From Mediterraneibacter hominis (GTDB lineage: Bacteria > Bacillota > Clostridia > Lachnospirales > Lachnospiraceae), in the NCBI RefSeq assembly GCF_014287475.1, contig NZ_JACOPF010000002.1, forward strand, positions 124,001-188,000: DNA of 64,000 nucleotides, given 5' to 3'. The notes beneath the pieces are model-generated. The model saw only the letters and a list, made by a program, of their open reading frames with translations. It did no database searches and was not told where the DNA came from. Of the stretch, positions 1 through 7,893 are shown piece after piece. The position numbers and the translations under genes were made by a program. The first letter of the stretch is position 1; each line of letters begins with the position of its first letter.

Positions 1-666
1 CAGGTAAAAAGAGACAGCAGTGGTCTGCTGTGTTTTGAAAATGGGGCTGATACAGGAAAGGGCGGCACGGAAGGAGGAACAAAATCAGATACAGTCCGTA
101 GGGAGGCAGTGTTAGCAATGGAGAAGCTGGGTGAAGAGTTTGCCTGTCTGAAAGGATATTATCCCCAGCCCAAAGGATTGGTGGTATCGGAGCTTTTGTC
201 TTATCAAGGATTGACGGGAATTTATCTGCCTTTTACAATAGAAGCTAATTATAATGAAGATATGACTGCATACAATATACCATTTACGCTCTGCCATGAG
301 CTTTCTCATTTGCGGGGATTTATGCAGGAACAGGAAGCAAATTTTATTGCATTTTTGGCATGTACAGAGTATGAGAGTATAGAGTTTCAATACAGCGGAT
401 ATTTATCTGGATGGGTGTATTGCATGAACACTCTTTACGATGTATCTCCGGAGAGATGGCAGGAGACAAGAGCAACGCTGTCCGTGGCGGCGGAACCGGA
501 TTTAGCGGCGAACAATGTGTTCTGGGAGGTGTACGACGGCACAGTGGCGGAAGTGGCAAATCAGGTAAATGATACATATCTCAAGGCGAACGGACAGGAG
601 GACGGTGTACACAGCTACGATAGGATGGTAGATTTAATCGTGGAATATTTTTATGAAAAACTGTAA
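1..666 (+). CDS. DUF3810-family zinc metallopeptidase, C-terminal part
   Basis: The reading frame is open from the first base, so the gene starts before the window and only its C-terminal ~221 residues are seen. The frame contains HELSHLRGF followed by EANFIAFLAC, the HExxH zinc-peptidase motif and downstream Glu-Ala-Asn pattern typical of DUF3810 proteins. Family members usually have N-terminal membrane segments, which would lie outside the window. An ATG at 109 is internal and has no convincing ribosome site, so I do not take it as the start. Substrate is unknown. It ends 180 bp before a lipoprotein gene on the same strand. Family assignment is fairly firm; the physiological role is not. 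Confidence 0.75.
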   Translation, partial: QVKRDSSGLLCFENGADTGKGGTEGGTKSDTVRREAVLAMEKLGEEFACLKGYYPQPKGLVVSELLSYQGLTGIYLPFTIEANYNEDMTAYNIPFTLCHELSHLRGFMQEQEANFIAFLACTEYESIEFQYSGYLSGWVYCMNTLYDVSPERWQETRATLSVAAEPDLAANNVFWEVYDGTVAEVANQVNDTYLKANGQEDGVHSYDRMVDLIVEYFYEKL

Positions 667-846
667 CTTTGACAGACGCTGAAGGGTATTTTATATGAAA
701 GGATGTCGTAGAAGAAATCATTGCGGAGGAAAATACAGTTTTCAGAACAGGTTATCACCCAATATGACAGCGCTGAATTAAGTGGTTCTTATTGGATAGG
801 AGTGATATATTTAAGGAATCAATAAAGGAAAAGGAGAGAAAGAAGT

Positions 847-2232
847 ATGAAAAAGAACAGCAAAAGAGTTGCAGCGGCAGGAATTGTTGCGGTGATGACG
901 GCAGCTATAGTGTCTGGCTGCGGAACAAAGGCGACACCGGAGAATTTATTTAATGACATGTCGAAAAACATGGAGGATGTGGAGTCTGTACTCTGTAACA
1001 TGAATATGGAAGCGTCTCTGACAGACGGCACAGATAGTATGGAAATAAGTATGAAGCTGGAGGTGGAAGCAACTCAAAAGCCAGAAGCGGCGCACCTGAA
1101 AGGGAATGTTTCAATTGGTGTCAGCGGAACAGATATGAATACAGAGGTAGAAGGATATTCGATTAAGGAAGACGATAAGTATCTATCCTACAGTATGGTT
1201 GAAAATGAATGGTCGAAGACGGAAATGGACGAAAGTGAAGTGGACGTACTGAATGACAATATGTTTGGCGGTCTGAAAGATGCGGCGGATGATTTTGAAC
1301 TGTCGAAGGACCTGACAGAGATAGAGGGAGAAGAGTGTTTTGAATTGACTGGGGACATTAAAGGGGATACACTGACTAGTTTGATGGATGAGGAAATGAT
1401 GAGTTCCTTCGGCCTGGATGTTTTGGCGGATGAGGGTGTGATGGCAGATGTGACGATTCCGTGCACTGTAGAAGTTTATAAAGATTCAATACTTCCGGCA
1501 CGATTGAATATAGATATGAAGGAGGTTATGGAGTCTATACTGGAAGAATCCGGAGAGGATGTAGAAGTATCTGATTATTTTATAGAGATGACTTATGCAG
1601 AATATGATAGTGTAGATGAAATTACTGTTCCGAATGAGGTGAAAGAGGCCGTTTCCGATTCTGATGCGGATATAGATGATGAAGAAGACAGCAAAGATAC
1701 TAAAAAAGAGGCATCAGCGGCTAAACAGAGTGAAGAACTTGGAGAAAGCTGGGACAGTTATACGGTTCAGATCAATGATACAGTTATTACACTTCCATGT
1801 GAATTTGCAGATATAGAAGCGGCAGGATTAACCTTGAACAGCAGCTATACGCCGGAAAATTATGTGGTAAATGCAGACGAATACGAATTGGCATATTTTA
1901 TGGATGCAAATGGAAATGAAATTATGGTTGACGCTATCAATACCTCTGGAGAAGCGAAAGAGTTAAAAGACTGCCTAATCGGTGGGATTTCTGTAGATGA
2001 TTATGGTGTGGAAAACGGAGGAATGACTGTTATCTTCCCAGGTGGTATCCAGATAGGAAGTACAAAAGAAGATGTGACAGCCGCTTATGGAGCTTGTGAG
2101 GATGTCTATGAGGGAGATTATATGCATATGTATAACTGGTATGCGGCAGACAGCTACTTCAATGGCTGTGAAATAGATTTTGATGCGGAAACCGGTCTTG
2201 TAATGTCTATGTATCTGGATCGCCATGAGTAA
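847..2232 (+). CDS. Secreted lipoprotein of unknown function
   Basis: A 461-residue protein with a charged N-terminus (MKKNSKR), a short hydrophobic stretch and a lipobox ending VSGC, so it should be lipid-anchored outside the membrane. The ATG follows AAGGAGAG. Residues ~30-270 are acidic and resemble the beta-rich LolA/LppX-like fold of Clostridial lipoproteins (DUF6612-type), judged only by composition and pattern. An Asp/Glu/Lys-rich linker (~272-296) separates this from a C-terminal domain of ~160 residues seen in other Firmicute lipoproteins. I do not recognise a catalytic motif. The preceding 667-846 gap holds no gene I can support. Confidence 0.6.
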   Translation: MKKNSKRVAAAGIVAVMTAAIVSGCGTKATPENLFNDMSKNMEDVESVLCNMNMEASLTDGTDSMEISMKLEVEATQKPEAAHLKGNVSIGVSGTDMNTEVEGYSIKEDDKYLSYSMVENEWSKTEMDESEVDVLNDNMFGGLKDAADDFELSKDLTEIEGEECFELTGDIKGDTLTSLMDEEMMSSFGLDVLADEGVMADVTIPCTVEVYKDSILPARLNIDMKEVMESILEESGEDVEVSDYFIEMTYAEYDSVDEITVPNEVKEAVSDSDADIDDEEDSKDTKKEASAAKQSEELGESWDSYTVQINDTVITLPCEFADIEAAGLTLNSSYTPENYVVNADEYELAYFMDANGNEIMVDAINTSGEAKELKDCLIGGISVDDYGVENGGMTVIFPGGIQIGSTKEDVTAAYGACEDVYEGDYMHMYNWYAADSYFNGCEIDFDAETGLVMSMYLDRHE

Positions 2233-2327
2233 AACGGTGGCGGCAGCCACGATAAGCACGTAGTGCGGTTTTACGAATGGCGCGGACTAAACTGTTACAA
2301 TTTTCGGGAGAAACTTGGAAAAAAGGC

Positions 2328-2385
2328 TTGCAAAAGAGAAGTATATATGCTAATATAAAAAACGGTCACTGCGAAAGTGGTGACC
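2328..2385 (+). promoter_or_regulatory. Promoter and leader hairpin for tRNA-Glu/tRNA-Cys
   Basis: TTGCAA (2328-2333), a 17-bp spacer and TAATAT (2351-2356) form a good sigma-A promoter. Transcription would start near 2363, at a hairpin with arms GGTCAC (2364-2369) and GTGACC (2380-2385), just ahead of the first tRNA. No other promoter is obvious before the second tRNA, so both are probably co-transcribed. Confidence 0.6.
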
Positions 2386-2392
2386 ATTTTAA

Positions 2393-2464
2393 GGCTCCGT
2401 GGTCAAGCGGTTAAGACATCGCCCTTTCACGGCGGTAACACGGGTTCGATTCCCGTCGGAGTCA
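2393..2464 (+). tRNA. tRNA-Glu (TTC)
   Basis: A 72-base cloverleaf. The acceptor arm GGCTCCG pairs with CGGAGTC (one G-U), the anticodon loop is CTTTCAC with anticodon TTC at 2426-2428, and the T arm carries GGTTCGATTCC. The discriminator base is A and CCA is not encoded. Confidence 0.95.
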
Positions 2465-2650
2465 TTATCGTCCGGTAAGTCTGAGCAATCTCACTGACGT
2501 GACGATGTAGTGCGCATGTAAGTGCCTGAAAAATAGACACTAAGTGCTCACAACAATACTGGATTCTAAGATTCGTGAGAAACCTCACCAAGAATCCTGC
2601 ATGGTATGTACGTAAGCAACCAAAAGGACGGTTGCTTAGTATTCCACCAA
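2465..2650 (+). other. tRNA spacer rich in RNA hairpins
   Basis: No gene is seen. The spacer can fold into several stems: AGTGCCT/AGACACT (one mismatch), GGATTCT/AGAATCC enclosing GTGAG/CTCAC, and a perfect 9-bp stem TAAGCAACC (2613-2621) with GGTTGCTTA (2630-2638). The hairpin just before tRNA-Cys has a counterpart in the leader of the second tRNA-Cys at 45022. Confidence 0.5.
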
Positions 2651-2722
2651 GGCGCAGTAGCCAAGTGGTAAGGCGTGGGTCTGCAACACCCTGATTCACC
2701 GGTTCAAATCCGGTCTGCGCCT
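2651..2722 (+). tRNA. tRNA-Cys (GCA), integration target
   Basis: A 72-base tRNA with acceptor GGCGCAG/CTGCGCC, anticodon GCA at 2683-2685 and discriminator T, as expected for Cys. Its sequence is the same as the second copy at 45022-45093. The 3' part from 2701 is repeated at 8751, so an element has inserted here and restored the tRNA 3' end. Confidence 0.95.
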
Positions 2723-2742
2723 CTTGTCAGATACCCTGAAAT
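2701..2742 (+). repeat. attL: 42-bp direct repeat at tRNA-Cys 3' end
   Basis: These 42 bases recur exactly at 8751-8792; the flanking bases 2700 (C) and 8750 (T) differ. The repeat covers the T arm and acceptor of tRNA-Cys plus 20 bp beyond. The integrase gene lies directly inboard. Confidence 0.9.
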
Positions 2743-2780
2743 GCTTGATTTTCAAGCATTTCGGGGTGTTTTTCTTTTTT
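2731..2780 (+). terminator. Rho-independent terminator after tRNA-Cys
   Basis: The arms ACCCTGAAATGCTTGA and TCAAGCATTTCGGGGT pair almost fully and are followed by TGTTTTTCTTTTTT. It overlaps attL. A similar terminator sits at attR (8781-8826), so the element seems to supply its own copy. Confidence 0.8.
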
Positions 2781-2787
2781 ATTTCAT

Positions 2788-2803
2788 TGTACAAAGCTGT
2801 ACA
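2788..2803. repeat. Paired TGTACA sites near attL
   Basis: TGTACA occurs at 2788-2793 and 2798-2803, 10 bp apart. The opposite end of the element has the same pair at 8677-8693. These are candidate arm-type integrase or excisionase binding sites. Confidence 0.45.
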
Positions 2804-2820
2804 GTCCGCAAATACGCTGT

Positions 2821-4059
2821 TTATGTTAATATTTGGGACATTTGGGAAGTGTCACGCTCAACAACGCGCTGTCCTATATAATGTTCGGTCATAGTGAGTG
2901 TAGAGTGTCCCAAAAGCGGTTGTATGTCGATTGCTTTCATTCCTGCATTGTAAAGCATGGATGCGCTTGTAAAACGTATTTTATGGCTTGACAGATAAGG
3001 GATGCCTGTAGCGGTACAATACTTCTTTAAACGGCGGTTAAATGTTTCTGTAGTAAGAGGTCTGCCGTTGAACATAAAGAGATACTCGCCGTCAGGGTTT
3101 AATGACTTCATCTTTTCCAGTACCTGTATTCCTTCGTGAGGGAGCATTTCGGTGCGGATACTATATACAGGATTTCCCTTTGGGTTTTTCAATACACGTT
3201 TGGGCTTACCTAATGTCATATCATTCTGTAAAGTGCGTTCTTCTACAAGCTGGTGCTGAATTGTTATCATGCCTGAATCTGTTTTATCCCATGTGAGTGC
3301 TTTAATCTCCCCAATCCTGAATACGCCGTAAAAGGCTAACATGATTGCAAGAATATATGCGTCAGGCTCAAGTGTTTTTAAATAAGCCAGTAATGCTTCA
3401 CGCTCCGCTATAGTATAGGCTTTCTTTTCTGCGGTGGGTAATCTGAATCTTAAATGATTGCAGGAAAGTGAGAGTACAGGATTGAAGTCTATTAATTCAT
3501 TTAACACAGCATAGCTGAAAATACCATTTAATACAGCTTTGCGGTTATTAAAATCTTTACGGGTAATTCTTCCATTACCAGTCCACTCGTCAAACAGCTT
3601 CATAACATGTTTTGGTTTTATATCTATGACCTGCATGTTGGAAAGTTCAGAGTGTTCGATAAAGCGAGTCCATATCCCTATATCTTCTTCAATGGTTTTC
3701 CCTGACACAATTTTAGTGTCTGCGCGATATTTCAGCCAGTCTTTATAAACTGCTTTGAATGTATTGCAAAAATAGAAATCATACAGCTTATTGATTAAAC
3801 TTTCTTCGTCTGGGGCAATAAACTGAGGATTGTATGACTTCACACGTCCATCAGCACAGGTATAAAATTCTTTTTTGCGCTTGTTTTTAAAATAGATTTC
3901 TTTTACTAATCTCTCCTTTTGTTTTTTAGTCATTTCTATGTAATGCGCCATTTCTGCTGTAGAAAGTTTAGCATTTGTAATATACAATTGCAAGTACATA
4001 ATAGAAGTATGCAATTGCTTTTGGTCGTTTGTTAATTCCGGTATAATATATGTGGACAT
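2821..4059 (-). CDS. int: Tyrosine recombinase/integrase of the element
   Basis: 412 residues. Residues ~95-200 form an SAM-like core-binding domain and ~210-412 the catalytic domain. The catalytic residues are visible: R248 in FRIGEIKAL, H359-x-x-R362 in SSHKIRFT, H385 in LLGHS and nucleophile Y394 in EHYIG. It should catalyse excision and insertion at the tRNA-Cys 3' end. It reads toward attL, the usual position for such integrases. The ATG at 4059 has no ribosome site directly in front; a strong GGAGG lies ~37 nt upstream with a small hairpin between (CTTATC/GATAAG). Identity is secure; the exact start is less so. Confidence 0.93.
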   Translation of the reverse strand: MSTYIIPELTNDQKQLHTSIMYLQLYITNAKLSTAEMAHYIEMTKKQKERLVKEIYFKNKRKKEFYTCADGRVKSYNPQFIAPDEESLINKLYDFYFCNTFKAVYKDWLKYRADTKIVSGKTIEEDIGIWTRFIEHSELSNMQVIDIKPKHVMKLFDEWTGNGRITRKDFNNRKAVLNGIFSYAVLNELIDFNPVLSLSCNHLRFRLPTAEKKAYTIAEREALLAYLKTLEPDAYILAIMLAFYGVFRIGEIKALTWDKTDSGMITIQHQLVEERTLQNDMTLGKPKRVLKNPKGNPVYSIRTEMLPHEGIQVLEKMKSLNPDGEYLFMFNGRPLTTETFNRRLKKYCTATGIPYLSSHKIRFTSASMLYNAGMKAIDIQPLLGHSTLTMTEHYIGQRVVERDTSQMSQILT

Positions 4060-4175
4060 AGAACATACTGGCTTATCTTCGCTGATAAGATATAGTCCTC
4101 CCCCTTTCGTTTAATAGTAGTTGATAAAAATTTTCTGTATTTGTTCTATGGTTTTAAATTAAGTGTTGGAAATAG

Positions 4176-5285
4176 TTAATGATTAAATGGAGTTTTATTC
4201 AGATTTGATTTTTTAAATGATTGATGTATTTTAAATGTCTCTAGCGCTAATAACTGTTTGGTGTTTAATTTTGTATTTTCTATTTCATCTAATATGCCAT
4301 GTTCCGGCGTTGTCATTTCGTCCCATATTATCTGCATTTTTATACTGGGGGCAACATTTTTAATCAGCCATGCCCGATTTCTTTCTAAATATTCATCAAT
4401 TGGATTTGGATTCATGCTTAATTTTATCTTCTGGATATTATTTATAAATTCTTCCCATGCCGGATAGGTAGGGAAAAGTCTTTTTCGTGACTGGCTTTTA
4501 TCGGCAGGAAGTTCAAGAAAACGTACTTTGTCTTTTAAAATCCCACAGGCTACAACTGCAATATTATTGTGCGAACAAAGTTCATCAATGACTTTCCTCG
4601 CGGAGTCATTGCGGAAACGAATTTCGTACCTGTTCCAGTCAATGGGTGATTCTATGTTATATTTTTTAGCCTGTTCATATCCTTTTTCATAAAAGACGAT
4701 ACGAATTTCACTACTGCTACTGCCAAGATATAGCGTGTCTCCGCAAGAAAGTGTTTCATCTTCTGTATGTGTCTGACTAGAATATGAAGTAGTTACTTTA
4801 AATTTACTTGAAATAAGATTCTCTTTACAAAGTTTTATTAAATCTCTGACCTTTAAATATGTTTTACGATCGTCGATTGCTAAGTCGATTCGAGGGAAAT
4901 TTATGTCATATGTTTTTACCCTCTGGAAAAAGTCAATCCAAGTTTCGTTATTTGCTTTTAGAAAATATTCATAATCCCTGCACCCACTTCCTGACATCAG
5001 AAGCTGATAACCGTCGTATGAATTTTTACCTGTTGGAACAGCTACTTTAATATTGCCAAAACCAGCTATTACCCTATGTCCTGAAAAACCTTTCATTGGA
5101 ATATCGCCAAGCATTAGGTCAAGAGGGATTTTGAGTATAGATTCAATGACTGTTTCCAAAGAGTGCGTTCCCTTTAATGTAATCTGACACCAATCTATAC
5201 AACTGGATAGATAATCAGTGTCTATATTTTGCCGTTGAACCCCCCTGTTAGTAGAGGGGGGTTCTTCAATACAATGATTGAGCAT
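4176..5285 (-). CDS. Rep_trans-family replication initiator / MobT-like relaxase
   Basis: 369 residues. Motifs of the replication initiation factor family (pT181-type Rep, Tn916/ICEBs1 relaxases) are visible: RIDLAIDDR (132-140), the LYLGSSSSEIRIVFYEKG block (185-202) and WNRYEIRFRND (217-227). Such proteins nick one DNA strand at an origin to start rolling-circle replication or conjugative transfer. It lies between the 110-residue gene and the integrase in a minus-strand operon, with a large inverted repeat directly upstream (5309-5372) that could be its nick site. The ATG is preceded by AAAGGAAAA. Whether it acts as replicase, relaxase or both cannot be told from sequence alone. Confidence 0.82.
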   Translation of the reverse strand: MLNHCIEEPPSTNRGVQRQNIDTDYLSSCIDWCQITLKGTHSLETVIESILKIPLDLMLGDIPMKGFSGHRVIAGFGNIKVAVPTGKNSYDGYQLLMSGSGCRDYEYFLKANNETWIDFFQRVKTYDINFPRIDLAIDDRKTYLKVRDLIKLCKENLISSKFKVTTSYSSQTHTEDETLSCGDTLYLGSSSSEIRIVFYEKGYEQAKKYNIESPIDWNRYEIRFRNDSARKVIDELCSHNNIAVVACGILKDKVRFLELPADKSQSRKRLFPTYPAWEEFINNIQKIKLSMNPNPIDEYLERNRAWLIKNVAPSIKMQIIWDEMTTPEHGILDEIENTKLNTKQLLALETFKIHQSFKKSNLNKTPFNH

Positions 5286-5308
5286 ATGATATTTTCCTTT
5301 CTTTCTTC

Positions 5309-5372
5309 CCTTTTTCTTGTTTGCTTCTTGCTCTTTGCACTATTGTGCCGAGCAAAGCAAACAAGAAAAAGG
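5309..5372. other. 18-bp inverted repeat, candidate oriT/dso
   Basis: Perfect 18-bp arms at 5309-5326 and 5355-5372 enclose a 28-nt loop that holds a nested GCAC/GTGC stem. It lies just upstream of the Rep/MobT gene, the usual place for oriT in MobT-type elements. There is no long T-run on either side to make it a clear terminator. Confidence 0.45.
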
Positions 5373-5378
5373 AAGTAT

Positions 5379-5711
5379 TTATGAAGCTTTATTTGGGATA
5401 GCCCGAATATTATCACACTCAAAATACTCCTTTAATTCTCCGCGCTCGCCCACCTTAATGGCATAAGGTCTATAGACAAGTCCATCAAGCTCAACGAAAG
5501 AATAAGGCGGAATCTTTGGAAGCTCCATTGATTTTACGCGAATATCAATACTATTACCAAGTCTTGCACTTCCTAAATGAACAGTGAGGGCGGTTATCTG
5601 TTCTGTTCTCCTTTTCAACTTATCATCATAATAATAGGTGAAATCAGCGCCTAAATAGCGAAGTTCTCCAAGTGCGTCGGTTACAAGTTCTTTTCTTAAA
5701 CAAATTTCCAT
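5379..5711 (-). CDS. Small conserved mobile-element protein
   Basis: 110 residues, no membrane segment or signal peptide. The pattern (FTYYYDDKLKRRTEQITALTVHLGS ... ELPKIPPYSFVELDGLVYRPYAIKVG) suggests a beta-rich fold like the small DNA-binding or accessory proteins found beside Rep/MobT genes in Firmicute elements, but I do not recognise a named family with certainty. It is the first gene after the TTGACA/TAATAT promoter at 5791-5819 and precedes the initiator. An accessory or single-strand-binding role in element replication is plausible, but this is inference from position. Confidence 0.5.
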   Translation of the reverse strand: MEICLRKELVTDALGELRYLGADFTYYYDDKLKRRTEQITALTVHLGSARLGNSIDIRVKSMELPKIPPYSFVELDGLVYRPYAIKVGERGELKEYFECDNIRAIPNKAS

Positions 5712-5758
5712 GTTGTAAACCTCTTTCTCCCCGATATGCCGATAGGTCAGCAGTGAAA

Positions 5759-5833
5759 ATCGAACAGTTATCGAACCATGGTCTATAAATATATTACTTT
5801 ATCACAAACAATATGTCAATAGAAAAATCGAAC
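5759..5833 (-). promoter_or_regulatory. Element core promoter with GTTCGAT repeats
   Basis: On the minus strand TTGACA (5814-5819), 17 bp and TAATAT (5791-5796) form a near-consensus promoter for the initiator operon. GTTCGAT occurs three times on this strand: twice 11 bp apart downstream (5759-5765, 5770-5776) and once above the -35 (5827-5833). Such same-face repeats suggest an operator, perhaps for one of the element's XRE regulators. Confidence 0.6.
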
Positions 5834-6104
5834 TAATATCGTACATGACGAAGTTGGGGCATAATAATCAGATTATATGAAAAAAATGATAAAAAATAGA
5901 AAATAATATAAAATAATATAAAAAAATAACACTCTATATATAAATTATAAAATTATAATTAGAAAATGAGTGGTTGCGAAGGTGATATTTTTATTTAATA
6001 TGGACTAAAGGCGGAGAAAAATGAGAAGGACAATTTAATGAATATTATGAGTCCCTAAAAAATGAGTTAGTAGAAGCAGAGCAATTTACGCTTCAATAAA
6101 AATG
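5834..6104. other. AT-rich non-coding stretch with gene remnant
   Basis: No intact gene. 5880-5970 is almost entirely A/T. Near 6028-6099 a short frame reads GQFNEYYESLKNELVEAEQF and stops at once. It may be a relic of a lost element gene; I cannot assign a family. Confidence 0.35.
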
Positions 6105-6160
6105 TAAAGTCAGCCAATAAGAGTATAGTATTCAAGATACAGTTCTACTGGCTGACTTTA
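6105..6160. terminator. Hairpin terminator downstream of XRE regulator
   Basis: A 12-bp perfect inverted repeat (TAAAGTCAGCCA at 6105-6116, TGGCTGACTTTA at 6149-6160). On the minus strand it follows the regulator gene at 6212 and is followed by ACATTTTTA. Confidence 0.6.
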
Positions 6161-6211
6161 TTAAGTTTATGGGTGGTGAAATTTTTCTGTTCATGGAAAT
6201 TTTATAAACTA

Positions 6212-7084
6212 TTATATGTTATTGTAAGTTCTCTGGTATAATATTTCCTTTATCAGTTCTTTTCTGAAAGGCTCAAATATTTTATAATCTGATTTATGTA
6301 CCGAATTTTCTATAAAACATTGTTCATCTACAGAAAATTCTAAATAGGTAATGTTTTCCTTTGGAGTATATCTTGTTACTGTGCCATTATGGTCAGAAAG
6401 ATATTCGATAGTATATGAAATAATAGAAATTGCTGTATTCTTAAAACCTAGTTCATAAATATTTTTTAAAAATATTATTAGTTTTTCGGGATTTTTTAAA
6501 TTACCAATTATAGTATTTGTATAGTTTATAGTAGTATCAAGCATAAAATTTGGAATAATATGAAGCAAATTTTTCTGTATATCAGCATATAAAAAGAATA
6601 GAATTTCTTGTTCACTTCCTGAAAAATAAGCTGTATATATAGGATACTCACTATGCATTAAATATATTGGCTGATAAATTAATGGACGAAGCCCAAGTTT
6701 ATCTGGTAAGACTCCTAAATCTCTATATTCAAAATATATTTTTGTATCTTCTCCATATGTTATATTTTTTTTCTTTAACCTATCTATAAAGTAATACAAG
6801 AATGGAGTTTTCAACTCAATTCCCAATATAGATTTCAGTGTAGAAACGACATACTCTTCAAAAGAGCCATATAATAGTTCATCTATAGTACAATTTCCTA
6901 TTTCCGCTATTTTCAATAGTCGTGCTTTATTTGGAAGATTGAAACCATTCTCCCATCCACTAACACTACTTTTTGAAGAACCGTCAATTAATGTTCCAAA
7001 TTCTTGAGAGGTATAGCCATTATTTATCCTAATATTTCTGATTCTTTTTCCAATCGCCTTTTTGTCTATCTTGTTTTTATCCAT
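6212..7084 (-). CDS. XRE-family regulator with large C-terminal domain
   Basis: 290 residues. Residues ~11-70 form an XRE helix-turn-helix (IGKRIRNIRINNGYTSQEFG ... SSVSGWENG). The remaining ~220 residues have no motif I recognise and may form a sensor or oligomerisation domain. The start is supported by AGAGGTGAT and an extended -10 (TGTTATAAT) upstream. It is transcribed toward, but separated by a terminator from, the initiator operon, and could repress it through the GTTCGAT repeats; that link is only inferred. It could also be the main repressor controlling excision of the element. Confidence 0.7.
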   Translation of the reverse strand: MDKNKIDKKAIGKRIRNIRINNGYTSQEFGTLIDGSSKSSVSGWENGFNLPNKARLLKIAEIGNCTIDELLYGSFEEYVVSTLKSILGIELKTPFLYYFIDRLKKKNITYGEDTKIYFEYRDLGVLPDKLGLRPLIYQPIYLMHSEYPIYTAYFSGSEQEILFFLYADIQKNLLHIIPNFMLDTTINYTNTIIGNLKNPEKLIIFLKNIYELGFKNTAISIISYTIEYLSDHNGTVTRYTPKENITYLEFSVDEQCFIENSVHKSDYKIFEPFRKELIKEILYQRTYNNI

Positions 7085-7162
7085 TTTATATACATCACCT
7101 CTTTCGTATTATAACAAATAATTTAAAAAGATGTAATAGTTATATAAAAATAGCATTTAATC

Positions 7163-7200
7163 AAGAGGACTTGCAAGGCTGTGACCTTTCAAGTCCTCTT
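7163..7200. terminator. Hairpin terminator between XRE genes
   Basis: Arms AAGAGGACTT (7163-7172) and AAGTCCTCTT (7191-7200), perfect over 10 bp. On the minus strand it lies downstream of the 76-residue regulator and is followed by a T-rich stretch. Confidence 0.6.
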
Positions 7201-7245
7201 AAAATAGTATTGTTATAATCAGCGTTCGTTCGGTAAAGGACTGCC

Positions 7246-7476
7246 CTACGGCGTATCGGCTTTGTCTTGTTCCTTGACCTCACTGGTATATTCCAGAATA
7301 TCTTCTACCTTACAGTCTAAAATGGAACATAACATATTAATCGTATGAGTAGAGATGTTTTGGTTTGAACGCATACGAGATAATTGTCCGGTAGAGATAC
7401 CACACTCTTTTATTAACTGATATTGGCTGATATTTTTCATTTGTAAGGTTTTCCAAAAAGGAGTATATGATATCAT
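7246..7476 (-). CDS. Small XRE/Cro-type regulator, copy 1
   Basis: 76 residues, essentially one helix-turn-helix domain (SQYQLIKECGISTGQLSRMRSNQNISTHTINMLCSILDC). It starts with an ATG after AGGAGGC. It is a close paralogue of the protein at 7894-8103: both begin MISY(T/S)PFW and share most residues to the C-terminus. Its gene is divergent from the unknown gene at 7559, and the shared intergenic region carries an 8-bp inverted repeat and a 17-bp sequence also found upstream of copy 2. It probably represses its own promoter and that of its neighbour. Confidence 0.75.
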   Translation of the reverse strand: MISYTPFWKTLQMKNISQYQLIKECGISTGQLSRMRSNQNISTHTINMLCSILDCKVEDILEYTSEVKEQDKADTP

Positions 7477-7492
7477 GCTTATAGCCTCCTAC

Positions 7493-7546
7493 TTGCATGA
7501 TACCCATATATTGTCTATAATAATATTAGCCATAAATGGACAATAT
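7493..7546 (+). promoter_or_regulatory. Divergent promoter/operator of XRE copy 1
   Basis: For the plus strand TTGCAT (7493-7498), 17 bp and TATAAT (7516-7521) form a promoter. The inverted repeat ATATTGTC (7508-7515)/GACAATAT (7539-7546) overlaps and follows the -10 and is a likely operator. The 17-mer at 7523-7539 recurs at 8151-8167. Confidence 0.6.
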
Positions 7547-7558
7547 GGAGGTGCTGTT

Positions 7559-7879
7559 ATGAAATATAAAAAAATGAGTGAAAAAATGTCAGAAACGGAA
7601 ATTGAAATAGCATTGGGGATAGTTTTACCAGAAGCGGAGTTGATGTCTATTAAAAGAGATACAAACACAAATTTTATTAAAGCGACTTTTATATTGCCTG
7701 GAAATTCTCTTTATTCGCATATTGAATTTTTGCCAAATGAAGTCCAGATTTTTTATAAAGACAATCCGATAAATGGACATGTAATAGGCGGAGATGAGGG
7801 GTATAATTATTTAAAATTTATGATTGCAAGGGGATATAGTGATTATTGGAAAAACAATCCATATGTTCTGTCTGAATAA
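7559..7879 (+). CDS. Small protein of unknown function
   Basis: 106 residues, counted from the ATG at 7559, which sits 7 bp after GGAGG (7547-7551). A longer reading from 7475 is open but would begin upstream of the promoter at 7493-7521, so I reject it. The protein is soluble, mixed alpha/beta in composition, with no signal peptide or motif I recognise (EIALGIVLPEAELMSIKRD; FLPNEVQIFYKDNPING). It is transcribed divergently from an XRE regulator, an arrangement common for defence or toxin-antitoxin accessory genes, but nothing in the sequence proves such a role. Confidence 0.55.
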   Translation: MKYKKMSEKMSETEIEIALGIVLPEAELMSIKRDTNTNFIKATFILPGNSLYSHIEFLPNEVQIFYKDNPINGHVIGGDEGYNYLKFMIARGYSDYWKNNPYVLSE

Positions 7880-7893
7880 TAAAAAGTCTGTAT

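Noticed and set aside
4063..4073. Leader peptide starting before the integrase gene
   Set aside because: A short alternative frame opens at an ATG near 4070, but it is also far from the ribosome site and has no recognisable function.
7475..7558. Longer N-terminus for the unknown gene at 7559
   Set aside because: It would begin upstream of the gene's own promoter (7493-7521), and the ATG at 7559 has a well-placed GGAGG.
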